From positions 1 through 53,015 of the forward strand of contig JAILHK010000002.1 in the NCBI GenBank assembly GCA_024695815.1: a stretch of 53,015 nt of DNA, read 5' to 3'. Positions 18,104 through 26,261 of this stretch are shown in pieces. The notes under the pieces were generated by a model that had not been told where the DNA came from, did no database searches, and saw only the letters and a program-made list of their open reading frames with translations. The position numbers and the translations under genes are program-made. The first letter of the stretch is position 1; every line of letters begins with the position of its first letter. Origin of the DNA: Prevotella sp. (lineage in GTDB: Bacteria; Bacteroidota; Bacteroidia; Bacteroidales; Bacteroidaceae).

Positions 18104-18134
18104 CAAAGGTACGCACTTTTTGGCAATCAACAAT
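18104..18134 (-). promoter_or_regulatory. Promoter for the candidate small RNA
   Basis: On the minus strand, ATTG (18131-18134) stands 19 bp before TACCTTTG (18104-18111). The -7 box is perfect and the -33 element has one mismatch. Confidence 0.6.
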
Positions 18135-18222
18135 CAAGTGATGCATTATTTTTCGAAAAAAATGCATTGTTCTTGACGTAAATCAACCAATTGTGTGCGA
18201 TAACAGCGAAAAATACGTTGTT

Positions 18223-18257
18223 TTTGAATGAATGTTGCGAAAAAGTAATTACCTTTG
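18223..18257 (+). promoter_or_regulatory. Promoter for the glycosyltransferase pair
   Basis: TTTG (18223-18226) and TACCTTTG (18250-18257) are 23 bp apart. The only sensible start codon is at 18267, leaving a 5' untranslated region of just a few bases. Confidence 0.6.
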
Positions 18258-18266
18258 TCTTTGCTT

Positions 18267-19541
18267 ATGAAAGTATTGATTGTGAACACGAGCGAGCAGA
18301 CGGGTGGGGCAGCAGTTGCAGCCAACCGTCTGATGGCTTCTCTTAATAATTATGGTGTAAAGGCAAAGATGCTGGTGCGCGACAAACAGACGCAGGATAT
18401 CAGCGTGGTCGGACTAGAGGGAAAGCTGTCGAAGCGATGGTATTTCCTCTGGGAACGCTTCGTGGTGTTTTGTAAGTTGCACTTCAAGCGTGACCATCTG
18501 TTTGAGATTGACTTGGCCAATGCCGGTACCGATATCACTCGACTGCCTGAGTTTTCCGAGGCTGACATCATTCACCTGCACTGGATTAATCAGGGTTTCC
18601 TGTCGCTGAAGACCATCGGCAAGATATTGCGAAGCGGAAAACCAGTGGTGTGGACTATGCACGACATGTGGCCCGCAACGGCCATCTGTCACCTGACGCT
18701 GGGATGCACCAACTTCCGCACGGGGTGTAATAACTGTAAATACCTGCCTGGTGGCGGGGGCGAACATGATCTGTCGGCACGCGTGTGGAAACACAAGCAG
18801 ACCATGCTGGAGCAAGGCAACATCACGTTTGTGGCCTGCAGCAAGTGGTTGGAACAAGAGGCTAAGAGCAGTGCTCTGTTGCAGGGACAGACCATTACCA
18901 GCATACCGAACCCCATCGACGTGAACCTGTTCTGTCCCGGTTCGCGCGAGGAGGCATGTCTGGCCGAGGGCTTGCCCACCGACAAACGTCTCATTTTGTT
19001 TGTCTGTCAGCGTGCCAATAATCCCAACAAGGGTATGCAGTACCTGATTGATGCCTGTCGGAAACTGGCCGATGAGAAGCCCGAGATGAAGGATAATACG
19101 GGTGTTGTCATTCTGGGCGGACATGCCGACGAGGTGGCACAGCAGTTGCCTTTTGCTGCCTATCCCATGGGCTACGTCAGCGATCGCCAGCGCATTGTGC
19201 GCCTATATCGCGCGGCTAGTATGTTTGTGCTGCCGTCGCTCAGCGAAAACCTGCCCAACACCATCATGGAGGCCATGGCTTGTGGCGTGCCCTGTCTGGG
19301 CTTTCGTGTAGGCGGTATCCCCGAGGAGATAGACCACCTGAAGAATGGCTATGTGGCCGCCTATCGCTCGGTGGAAGACCTGGCCAATGGCATAGATTGG
19401 ATACTGAACAAAGCCGACCGCGCAGCACTTGGCGCTGAGGCTGTGAAGAAGGTGCGTCATCACTACGCCACCCAGCAGGTAATGGTGCGCTATATCGAGG
19501 TTTATCAGCAAGTGCTGGCTCAGAAACACTTAATGATATGA
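18267..19541 (+). CDS. GT4-family (group 1) glycosyltransferase
   Basis: A 424-residue GT-B fold enzyme that transfers sugar from a nucleotide donor, probably to a surface polysaccharide or lipid-linked glycan, at the inner face of the membrane. The N-terminal Rossmann half starts MKVLIVNTSEQTGGAAVAA, with IIHLHWINQGFLS and WTMHDMWPATAICH typical of the WcaL/WcaC-like group. A cysteine-rich insert (CTNFRTGCNNCKYLPGG) may bind metal. The C-terminal half has the EX7E motif in SLSENLPNTIMEAMACGVP and a VGGIPEEI donor loop. An in-frame TTG at 18255 lies within the -7 box and is rejected. The stop overlaps the next start (ATGATATGA context at 19538), so the two genes are translationally coupled. 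Confidence 0.88.
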   Translation: MKVLIVNTSEQTGGAAVAANRLMASLNNYGVKAKMLVRDKQTQDISVVGLEGKLSKRWYFLWERFVVFCKLHFKRDHLFEIDLANAGTDITRLPEFSEADIIHLHWINQGFLSLKTIGKILRSGKPVVWTMHDMWPATAICHLTLGCTNFRTGCNNCKYLPGGGGEHDLSARVWKHKQTMLEQGNITFVACSKWLEQEAKSSALLQGQTITSIPNPIDVNLFCPGSREEACLAEGLPTDKRLILFVCQRANNPNKGMQYLIDACRKLADEKPEMKDNTGVVILGGHADEVAQQLPFAAYPMGYVSDRQRIVRLYRAASMFVLPSLSENLPNTIMEAMACGVPCLGFRVGGIPEEIDHLKNGYVAAYRSVEDLANGIDWILNKADRAALGAEAVKKVRHHYATQQVMVRYIEVYQQVLAQKHLMI

Positions 19542-20326
19542 TACGTTTCACAGTTGTCACCATCACCTATAATGCCGAGCAGGTGCTGGAGCGAACGCTG
19601 CAAAGTGTGCTGCACCAGACCTACGAGGGTGTGGAACATCTTATTGTAGATGGCAAATCCAAGGATGGCACCGTCGGCATGGCGCAGCGCTACAAGGAAG
19701 CGAGCGATGCCTCTGGCAATCATCATAAGGTCATTATTCAGTCGGAACCAGACCATGGTATTTATGATGCCATGAACAAGGGACTGACGCAGGCGTCGGG
19801 CGACTATATCGTGTTTATGAATGCGGGCGACTTCTTCCCGCAGCCCGACACCATCGAACAGATTGTGCACCGCTGCAGGCTCAGCGAGTGTGCCACTGCC
19901 GAACTGCCCGCTGTGCTCTATGGCAACACGGACATTGTGGATAGTGAGGGACACTATCTGCACGCGCGCCGCCTGCAACCGCCTGCACAGTTGTCGTGGC
20001 GCTCGTTTCGTCAGGGCATGCTGGTGTGCCATCAGGCTTTTTATGTGCGCACTGACATCGCTAAGAACTTGCAGTACGATACGCACTATCGCTTCTCGGC
20101 CGATGTGGACTGGTGCATCCGCGTGATGCGCGAGGCCGAACGCATGGGCTTGCCGCTCTATAATATTAATATGGTGGTGGCAAACTATACCGAGGAGGGC
20201 GCCACCACGGCCAACCACCGTGCTTCGCTGAAAGAGCGCTACCATGTGATGGTGAGCCATTATGGCCATGTCAGTACCTTCCTGATGCATTGTTGGTTTG
20301 TTGTCAGGGCGATACTAAAAAAGTAG
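19538..20326 (+). CDS. GT2-family glycosyltransferase (WcaE-like)
   Basis: A 262-residue GT-A fold transferase. The nucleotide-sugar site is visible as FTVVTITYNAEQVLERTLQS, then YEGVEHLIVDGKSKDGT, SEPDHGIYDAMNKG and GDYIVFMNAGDFF. This is the pattern of WcaE-like colanic acid or capsule transferases. CHQAFYVRTDI and FSADVDWCIRV form the acceptor-side portion. It has no multi-pass membrane domain, only a hydrophobic C-terminus. The gene overlaps the preceding GT4 gene by 4 bp, and its stop lies within the following hairpin. Acceptor and donor sugars cannot be inferred. A two-gene glycosylation unit without other polysaccharide genes is a little unusual. Confidence 0.87.
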   Translation: MIRFTVVTITYNAEQVLERTLQSVLHQTYEGVEHLIVDGKSKDGTVGMAQRYKEASDASGNHHKVIIQSEPDHGIYDAMNKGLTQASGDYIVFMNAGDFFPQPDTIEQIVHRCRLSECATAELPAVLYGNTDIVDSEGHYLHARRLQPPAQLSWRSFRQGMLVCHQAFYVRTDIAKNLQYDTHYRFSADVDWCIRVMREAERMGLPLYNINMVVANYTEEGATTANHRASLKERYHVMVSHYGHVSTFLMHCWFVVRAILKK

Positions 20327-20353
20327 TGATTCGATAGGAATCACTACTTTTTC
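20318..20353. terminator. Bidirectional terminator between convergent genes
   Basis: AAAAAGTAGTGATTC (20318-20332) pairs perfectly with GAATCACTACTTTTT (20338-20352), loop GATAG. A- and T-rich sides serve both strands; the plus-strand stop TAG is inside the stem. Confidence 0.85.
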
Positions 20354-20379
20354 TTGTTTTACAATTGTTCTATACTACT

Positions 20380-22449
20380 TTATTTCAAGATAACCTTCTT
20401 GCCATTCTGAATAGCTATGCCGCGGAAGTTAGCATTGATGCGCTGACCTGCGAGGTTGTAGATCGCTCCATGCTTTGAAACATTTGTGGCTTTGACTTGT
20501 TGAATATCATTTAATACACCATGAATGCCAAAGACGGTGTAGTAACCACCATTCTCAAATGCAAAGTCTGAAGTTTGTGGGTAGCCGTGATTGCTAAATA
20601 GAATCTTAGTCGGCATCTTTTCTCCTAACTTCACTTCCCAGCACCATACGTCACGTTTCTGGTCGTCTCGTCCTACTCTGGTCATACGGTCTCCAGGCCA
20701 ATCAGTATTCGTGCAGAAATTCTTGTCTTCCGACCAAGCCCAAACGTATGGCTCGTCATAGTCCATATTACCGCGGAAGTAAACGTACGTTCTATTGTTG
20801 ATTACCTTTGCACAACTTGGCAGAACAACAGGCTCTGGCGTGTAGTATTCGCTAGTAATATCTGTATAGTTTGTGTTCTTGTCATCGTTGTCGAGGTCGA
20901 AAGTGAAATATTTGTCGTGCTGTAGCACCAGGTCGTTCGTCTGAACAGCGGCTCCATTGTTAAAGATAATATTAACAGGACTTTCTGTAAAGGTGTGCTT
21001 CCAGAAAGTTCGACCTTTGACAGTTGTTGTCTCGCTCATCAGAGTGCCGGGCCAACTGGCGTTGATAGGCTGGTTGTTGTTGTCCCATGCATAGAGGTAG
21101 GGAGCCTCGTCGCAGGCAACATAGGCTGTGGCAGGACCTGAGACATCCTCACCATTGGAGTCCACTCCAGAACGAAGTCCGTTGACGGTAACATTATTGC
21201 TGACATAGAAAGCATAGTTTTCGCCTTTACTAATCAGTTGATAACCGTCGGGAGTACCATAACTGGCAGCTGAACCACAATAGGCTGCAACTGTTCCTAC
21301 GGAACCTTGTGTTTTCAGAATAACACCACCATCAACAACTTCTAGCTGTTTTATGCCACTTTGGTTTGTTACACCGGCAGCTTTACGAGCAAGAATCATG
21401 TTGCCAATAGCAATGGGATAGCGCTTCCAGTGCTTAAGAAAAATACATGGCGTTCCAGGTAATGCCAGAATATATGCATTGGCGGCAATCACGTTTTTAC
21501 GTAAACGGTTACCATCCTCATCGCGGAATGTGTCATGGTTGTCGATGAAGGATACGCTATAGCGTTTATAACTATCATCTTTAGATAGGGCTGCTTCTTG
21601 CAACTTATTCCAATTGCCGTCGCCAAAGGCTTCTTTGATTTGGTATTTTAATGGGAAATCGAATGCTGCCGAGGTCCATCCTGTTTCTGATATCCACCAC
21701 TTAATGGCGTCAATGCCGTCCCAATATTCACCTACGCAGAACTGAGGCTTGGCATGTTCGTTGTACATCTTGGTATATTGGGGGGCGTAGCCCTTCACCA
21801 TGTCAAGGCGGAAACCAACATAGCCTAACTCCTTGAGGAGGAAGTCCAGATAGGTTTTACAGTTCTTTTGTACGTTGGCAGACGTGTGGTCCAAGTCTCG
21901 ACCGCCACTGAAATCTGTACCCGTATCATCAGCACCAGTCACTGGCCATCCCCTCTCTTTGACATACCCTCCGTCATCATTATTACAAATGTCAGCACCG
22001 CTCCATGTTAATTTGTAGGTTACGTCAGAATTCACTATTCCCGCTCTTTCCTCATTAACAAAGTCAATCCATGAACCATTTTCTCCTCGGGGTGACTTAT
22101 GGTTAATGACTACATCACTGATGAAACCTACACCTTTTTCCTTATAGGTGTTAATCATAGTGGTGAGGTATGACTCTTTTGCACCAAAGGAGCTGATGTG
22201 GTTGAGCCAATAGATAGGCATGTATCCCATCTTGTTGCCGGAACCGCAGTTGCCGGAATTTGGAATCCAAATCAAGTCTATGTAAGGAGCTATTTGGTCT
22301 GCCTGGGCTGTCAAGTTAGTCCATTTTGTATCTTCGTACGAGTCCCAATAGAAACCTTGTAGCATCACACCACCATAGTTATCGGGCCATTGGGCGAAAG
22401 AAAACTGTGCAAATAGTAAAGCAACGATAAATGCGTAGAATTTCTTCAT
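20380..22449 (-). CDS. Secreted alpha-amylase (GH13) with starch-binding modules
   Basis: A 689-residue extracellular amylase that cuts alpha-1,4 bonds in starch. A signal peptide (ends AQFSFAQ, no lipobox) is followed by the GH13 barrel. Catalytic residues are D216 (GFRLDMVKGY), E241 (CVGEYWDG) and D306 (FIDNHDT), and the first conserved region is SDVVINH. After a domain C come two CBM26-like modules, around YLYAWDNNNQ and YVWAWSEDKNF, each with tryptophans suited to stacking on maltose. The last 26 residues form a short tail (IYNLAGQRINANFRG ... NGKKVILK) shared with several secreted proteins here. A neighbouring paralogue lies at 22630. A -7 box and LacI-type operator lie upstream, tying it to the starch regulon. 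Confidence 0.93.
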   Translation of the reverse strand: MKKFYAFIVALLFAQFSFAQWPDNYGGVMLQGFYWDSYEDTKWTNLTAQADQIAPYIDLIWIPNSGNCGSGNKMGYMPIYWLNHISSFGAKESYLTTMINTYKEKGVGFISDVVINHKSPRGENGSWIDFVNEERAGIVNSDVTYKLTWSGADICNNDDGGYVKERGWPVTGADDTGTDFSGGRDLDHTSANVQKNCKTYLDFLLKELGYVGFRLDMVKGYAPQYTKMYNEHAKPQFCVGEYWDGIDAIKWWISETGWTSAAFDFPLKYQIKEAFGDGNWNKLQEAALSKDDSYKRYSVSFIDNHDTFRDEDGNRLRKNVIAANAYILALPGTPCIFLKHWKRYPIAIGNMILARKAAGVTNQSGIKQLEVVDGGVILKTQGSVGTVAAYCGSAASYGTPDGYQLISKGENYAFYVSNNVTVNGLRSGVDSNGEDVSGPATAYVACDEAPYLYAWDNNNQPINASWPGTLMSETTTVKGRTFWKHTFTESPVNIIFNNGAAVQTNDLVLQHDKYFTFDLDNDDKNTNYTDITSEYYTPEPVVLPSCAKVINNRTYVYFRGNMDYDEPYVWAWSEDKNFCTNTDWPGDRMTRVGRDDQKRDVWCWEVKLGEKMPTKILFSNHGYPQTSDFAFENGGYYTVFGIHGVLNDIQQVKATNVSKHGAIYNLAGQRINANFRGIAIQNGKKVILK

Positions 22450-22490
22450 GATAAAATTTAATCGTTAGTTGTACCTATAGTTTTATTTAG

Positions 22491-22498
22491 CAAAAATA
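22491..22498 (-). promoter_or_regulatory. -7 box for the first amylase gene
   Basis: The minus strand reads TATTTTTG, a perfect TAnnTTTG. No TTTG stands at the -33 distance. The operator at 22554-22567 is centred 66 bp upstream. Confidence 0.6.
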
Positions 22499-22553
22499 GT
22501 TTTTTTTTTTGATAGTACATGTGTCGTGTGTGCAAAAAGAGACTAGGATAAAA

Positions 22554-22567
22554 TGAAAACGTTTGCG
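22554..22567. promoter_or_regulatory. LacI-family operator, amylase 1
   Basis: TGAAAACGTTTGCG matches the palindrome TGCAAACGTTTGCA at 12 of 14 positions, including the central CG. Confidence 0.7.
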
Positions 22568-22585
22568 CGAGTGAGGAATATGAAA

Positions 22586-22623
22586 GCAACCAGCCTGAAT
22601 GCAAAATCATTCAGGCTGGTTGC
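22586..22623 (-). terminator. Hairpin after the second amylase gene
   Basis: A perfect 15-bp stem, GCAACCAGCCTGAAT (22586-22600) with ATTCAGGCTGGTTGC (22609-22623). On the minus strand it follows the gene stop directly; only three U residues follow, so termination may be weak. Confidence 0.6.
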
Positions 22624-22629
22624 AGTTTT

Positions 22630-24648
22630 TTATCGTACGAACTTTTTCCCGTTGGTGATAAAGATACCGTGCGGCAGTGTGGATTTGTCGTTTCCCGCAT
22701 AGCGACCGTCTATGGTATAATATCGTTGCAATCTGTTTTGTTGCTTATTAACGACGTTACCGATACCTGTGACAATGTCGCGTAAGCCATCTTGATTGTA
22801 GTATCCTCCGTTCTTGAATGTCAGGTTGTCTGTCTGTGGGTCACCATTGCTACTAAAAATGATAAGAGTAGGTTGGGTGGCATTACCGCTACCCTTGTAA
22901 TCGGTAGCTTTGAATGTCCACTTCCATACATCCTTCCCGTTGTTCGTTCCTAACTTGGTGCATTCAACGCCTGGCCATGTGCCCCCCGTATAGTTGGCGT
23001 TGCTATTGTTGGCGTTCCACGCCCAGCACTTGATGGTATTCGTCCATGTTATAGGAGCTTCGAAGAAGGCGCACACCTCACCATCAGCTACGGTACAGAA
23101 ACTCGGAATAGAGAAAGGCTCAACATATTCCACTTCATACTCACGTGTGATGATGTCGCCTGTGATGTTTCCATTGACAAGCATGGCAGCCTTCAAGGTT
23201 GTTGTGCCAATAGGAATGGTAATCTTCTCACCGCTAGCTACACTAGGACTCGAAGCCGTAGGAGTTGAACCATCTGTAGTATAAACTATGCGGGCATTCT
23301 GAGTAGTTATTGCAGCAAGTATTACCTTCTGCTCTCCTTGATACTTGCCTGATGCATGACTGATCCATGCTGTATTTCCAACTGTATTGCGGATGTAATA
23401 AGCGTAATGGTAGCCATCCAAAATCTTTACCCATCCATTGTCGGTTGGTGCATAGTTTGATACGTTTCCAAGCACGGCTATCAGACGGTCGTCTGTAGAG
23501 AACGCATAACAAGCGGTGCTGTTCTTTAGTCGTGTGATACTACTGGTGTTGCTAATGCCTGCTAGTTTTCTGGCCTCAATCATTGGCTTGATGAATTCCT
23601 TGCAGTCAATCCAGTGCTTTAAGAATACACAAGGTGTTCCTGGCATTGCCAGCATGTGTGCGTTACCTGCCAATGTGTCTTTTTTGATGGGATCTTGTGG
23701 CGCATTTGCAGAACGGAATTCCGTGTCGTGGTTCTCAATGAAGGTGACACCATATCGTCTGTAGTTGCCATCTGATGCAAGACTACTATTGGCTAGTTTT
23801 GCCCAGTTTCCATTATTGCATGCATCACGGACAGTATATCTGAATGGAAAATCGAAAGCTGCACTTTGAATGACATTATCAACCTTAGTGCTGTTAATCC
23901 ATGATTTTACATTTGACGCATTTCCATCCCAGTATTCTCCCACCGAGTATTTGGGGCTAGAGTCTTTATTATAGAGGCCTGTGAATGTGCCACTATAACC
24001 CTTTACCATGTCATAGCGGAAGCCTGCATAGCCTAAATCCTCCAGTAACGCATGGAGATAGGCTTTGACTATATTTTGAACATTCTCGCTCTTGTGATCA
24101 AGGTCGCGCATGCCATCCCAACCTTCGCCTGTGTCTGCAGCGCCGAGGGCCACTTTCAGACGTGTGGCTTCTGTTTGTGCCTTGCCGTTGTCATCGTCGC
24201 TGCAGACATCTGTCGAGGTCATCGTGTAGGTGATGTTGTTATATGTTTCTGTGGGAAACCCAAACCATCCGCTTCCGCTTTTTCGGTGGTTGATGACTAC
24301 ATCAGCAATTGTTTCTATTTTTTTTTCTCTAAAGGTGCTAATCATTGAGCGTAATTGCTTTTCGCTTCCAAAAGAACTGGTATAGTGGTCAGTACCTGGA
24401 AACAAATAGTATGGGTCGTAACCCATGGATTTTCCATTGCAGTTACCGCTCTGTGGTATCCATACCAGTTGGAAATACTGTGATAACTCGTCAACCTGTG
24501 CTTGTAGATTTGTCCATTTTGAAGCCTTGTTATAGGAGTCCCAATAAAAGGCTTGCAACATGACTCCCTTGTATTCTGATGGCCAACCCTGTGCCATCAT
24601 TGGTGAAGATACAAGAAGCGTTAGCAGTGAAAGTAGTAGCTTTTTCAT
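22630..24648 (-). CDS. Secreted alpha-amylase (GH13), second copy
   Basis: A 672-residue extracellular amylase paralogous to the gene at 20380. The signal peptide ends SSPMMAQG. GH13 catalytic residues are D213 (GFRYDMVKGY), E238 (SVGEYWDG) and D308 (FIENHDTEF); the ADVVINHRKSG region is conserved. It differs from its neighbour in having a chitobiase-type beta domain (RIVYTTDGSTPTASS) before a single CBM26-like module (IKCWAWNANNSN ... WKWTFKATDY). The C-terminal tail is a variant (YTIDGRYAGND ... HGIFITNGKKFVR). The pair probably arose by duplication and then diverged in binding modules. Its own -7 box (24678) and a weak operator (24740) lie upstream. Confidence 0.93.
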   Translation of the reverse strand: MKKLLLSLLTLLVSSPMMAQGWPSEYKGVMLQAFYWDSYNKASKWTNLQAQVDELSQYFQLVWIPQSGNCNGKSMGYDPYYLFPGTDHYTSSFGSEKQLRSMISTFREKKIETIADVVINHRKSGSGWFGFPTETYNNITYTMTSTDVCSDDDNGKAQTEATRLKVALGAADTGEGWDGMRDLDHKSENVQNIVKAYLHALLEDLGYAGFRYDMVKGYSGTFTGLYNKDSSPKYSVGEYWDGNASNVKSWINSTKVDNVIQSAAFDFPFRYTVRDACNNGNWAKLANSSLASDGNYRRYGVTFIENHDTEFRSANAPQDPIKKDTLAGNAHMLAMPGTPCVFLKHWIDCKEFIKPMIEARKLAGISNTSSITRLKNSTACYAFSTDDRLIAVLGNVSNYAPTDNGWVKILDGYHYAYYIRNTVGNTAWISHASGKYQGEQKVILAAITTQNARIVYTTDGSTPTASSPSVASGEKITIPIGTTTLKAAMLVNGNITGDIITREYEVEYVEPFSIPSFCTVADGEVCAFFEAPITWTNTIKCWAWNANNSNANYTGGTWPGVECTKLGTNNGKDVWKWTFKATDYKGSGNATQPTLIIFSSNGDPQTDNLTFKNGGYYNQDGLRDIVTGIGNVVNKQQNRLQRYYTIDGRYAGNDKSTLPHGIFITNGKKFVR

Positions 24649-24677
24649 CGTTTTCGCGCTTTATAGTTATTGTCTTG

Positions 24678-24685
24678 CAAATATA
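24678..24685 (-). promoter_or_regulatory. -7 box for the second amylase gene
   Basis: The minus strand reads TATATTTG. There is no -33 TTTG. The predicted operator is centred 65 bp upstream. Confidence 0.6.
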
Positions 24686-24739
24686 CGAATATTAATGATT
24701 GGTTATATCTCTTTTAGTGTAAAAACTTAATTGTGTATA

Positions 24740-24753
24740 TGCAATCGGTTGTT
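24740..24753. promoter_or_regulatory. Weak LacI-family operator, amylase 2
   Basis: TGCAATCGGTTGTT matches the palindrome at 10 of 14 positions. It is called mainly because it sits at the same distance from its -7 box as the five better sites. Confidence 0.45.
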
Positions 24754-24763
24754 CTGTAATATA

Positions 24764-24801
24764 GAAGAGGCGGACATCTCATCATGGATGTCCGCCTCTT
24801 C
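24764..24801 (-). terminator. Terminator after the triple-repeat protein gene
   Basis: A perfect 15-bp stem, GAAGAGGCGGACATC (24764-24778) with GATGTCCGCCTCTTC (24787-24801), loop 8 nt, lies 48 bp past the stop codon. Confidence 0.75.
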
Positions 24802-24848
24802 ATGTATTGTTGTAAATCGAGTTGTATCGATTTACGATTATTAGTATA

Positions 24849-26030
24849 TTACTTCATCAGCATCTTACGACCATTCTGGATAGCGATACCGCGGAATGCT
24901 TTATTGATGCGCTGACCTTGCATGTTGTAGATAGCATTGTTGGCTTTGATGGTCTTTACAGTGCTAATTCCTGCTGGATCTGGTTCCGTCAATTCAACTG
25001 TGAGGAACTTAGAGTCAGGAATGAATGTGAAGATGACGTCATAGGTGCCAGCAAGCTCAACTGTGAAACTCATGTTTTCACCACCATCACCATATGACTC
25101 GTCCCAACTATGGTTTGCACATACTTTGAATTGGAATTCTGTTGCATCAAGTTCGATGTTAGGCTTAATCAGTTCGAATGAGCCGTCTTCCAACTTAACC
25201 ATGTCGTTTTTTGTATTTGTAGGATCCCAAGTTGTACCGAAGATAGGTTCGCTGCTACCTGCAATTGTCCAAGTCTTTTCAGCAATGATAACATCATCTG
25301 TCTTTGTGGTTTCCACGGTAAATTCTCTGTTCTCAAGGTCTACGCTAAAGCTAATGGTGTATTTACCATTCTCTGCAACTGCAATCATAATGTTGGGATA
25401 ATCTTTTCCCACTTCGTCTTTTGAAGCAAATTTGCCTTCGCCAGCATTACCATTCCATTGTCCGTCAACTACAATTTTGAATTCATAATTAACATATGCT
25501 TCCAGAATGACATCAGTTTTTTGCAAAGTATAGTGAATACCATCCTTTGTAATCATTGTATTAGCTTCAGCATCTGCTTTCCAGCTTTCACCAAAAATTG
25601 CGGTAGCACCAGCGAGGACTACGGTGCTTTCCGTTGGCCCATCGTATTCACCGGTTTTTTCGGCTACTGCATTTAACGCAACTTTCCCCTCAGTAAGATC
25701 AAGTGAGAATGTGATTTTGTATGCACCATTTTCTGCAATTTCAATGGGTACGTTCTGAGCGTCATCACCGCTCACTCCATCTTTACCGATAGCATTAGGC
25801 CAACCTCCATTGACACAAGCTTTGAAGTAATAGGTGTTTTTCTTCAACATCACGTTCTCCTTGACCAAAGTATAGTGGATGTTGTCAGTCGTGATCATGA
25901 CGTTAGTCTCTGAAGCAGGATTCCAACCATCACCCATCAAAGCTGCATCACCAGCAATGGTCCATGTGTCTTGTGCCTGCATGCCAAGGGCTGCTGCCAG
26001 CATTACTAATAGCGTAAAAATTTTCTTCAT
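24849..26030 (-). CDS. Secreted triple-repeat starch-binding-like protein
   Basis: A 393-residue secreted protein with no catalytic domain. After a signal peptide (MKKIFTLLVMLAAALGMQAQ, no lipobox) come three similar modules of about 110 residues, near 21-130, 133-245 and 248-355. Each opens with WTIAG or VVLAG plus a G-[DE]-x-W motif (GDGWNP, GESWKA, GTTWDP), then a HYTL or FELI strand and an aromatic YYFKACVNGGW or FQFKVCANHSW strand. They resemble the starch-binding Ig-like modules of SusE and SusF. The C-terminal tail (IYNMQGQRINKAFRG ... NGRKMLMK) is nearly that of the first amylase. It probably binds starch in the starch locus. It is not recognisable as a named family member, so the role is inferred. 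Confidence 0.7.
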   Translation of the reverse strand: MKKIFTLLVMLAAALGMQAQDTWTIAGDAALMGDGWNPASETNVMITTDNIHYTLVKENVMLKKNTYYFKACVNGGWPNAIGKDGVSGDDAQNVPIEIAENGAYKITFSLDLTEGKVALNAVAEKTGEYDGPTESTVVLAGATAIFGESWKADAEANTMITKDGIHYTLQKTDVILEAYVNYEFKIVVDGQWNGNAGEGKFASKDEVGKDYPNIMIAVAENGKYTISFSVDLENREFTVETTKTDDVIIAEKTWTIAGSSEPIFGTTWDPTNTKNDMVKLEDGSFELIKPNIELDATEFQFKVCANHSWDESYGDGGENMSFTVELAGTYDVIFTFIPDSKFLTVELTEPDPAGISTVKTIKANNAIYNMQGQRINKAFRGIAIQNGRKMLMK

Positions 26031-26108
26031 AATTGTTTCGTTTTAAAGTTAATAATTATAGTAAGAATTAATGTTCTGTTGTTTTAACGCGTCATGTCCT
26101 TTCTGTGG

Positions 26109-26116
26109 CAAAATTA
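26109..26116 (-). promoter_or_regulatory. -7 box for the triple-repeat protein gene
   Basis: The minus strand reads TAATTTTG. There is no -33 TTTG. The operator is centred 65 bp upstream. Confidence 0.6.
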
Positions 26117-26170
26117 AATATTTTTTGGAATGTGTGTTCACGTTCTTGAGAAAAAATGTAATTAGCGAGA

Positions 26171-26184
26171 TGCAAACGTTTTCG
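26171..26184. promoter_or_regulatory. LacI-family operator, triple-repeat protein
   Basis: TGCAAACGTTTTCG matches the palindrome at 12 of 14 positions. Confidence 0.7.
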
Positions 26185-26261
26185 CGTTTCTAAGGTTGTA
26201 AGGAAGTGGGTGGGTTGCATTAACCACACCTCACTTCTTTTAATTGATAATCAGATGATTG

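Noticed and set aside
18255..18266. TTG start for the GT4 enzyme
   Set aside because: The codon is part of the -7 box, so it would not be transcribed; ATG 18267 gives a normal N-terminus.
24647..24660. Second operator for amylase 2 (CGCGAAAACG near its start codon)
   Set aside because: Only a half-site; it overlaps the start codon and does not follow the 65-66 bp rule.
26203..26240. Terminator after susF
   Set aside because: The stem is imperfect with bulges and has no U-run; too weak to list.
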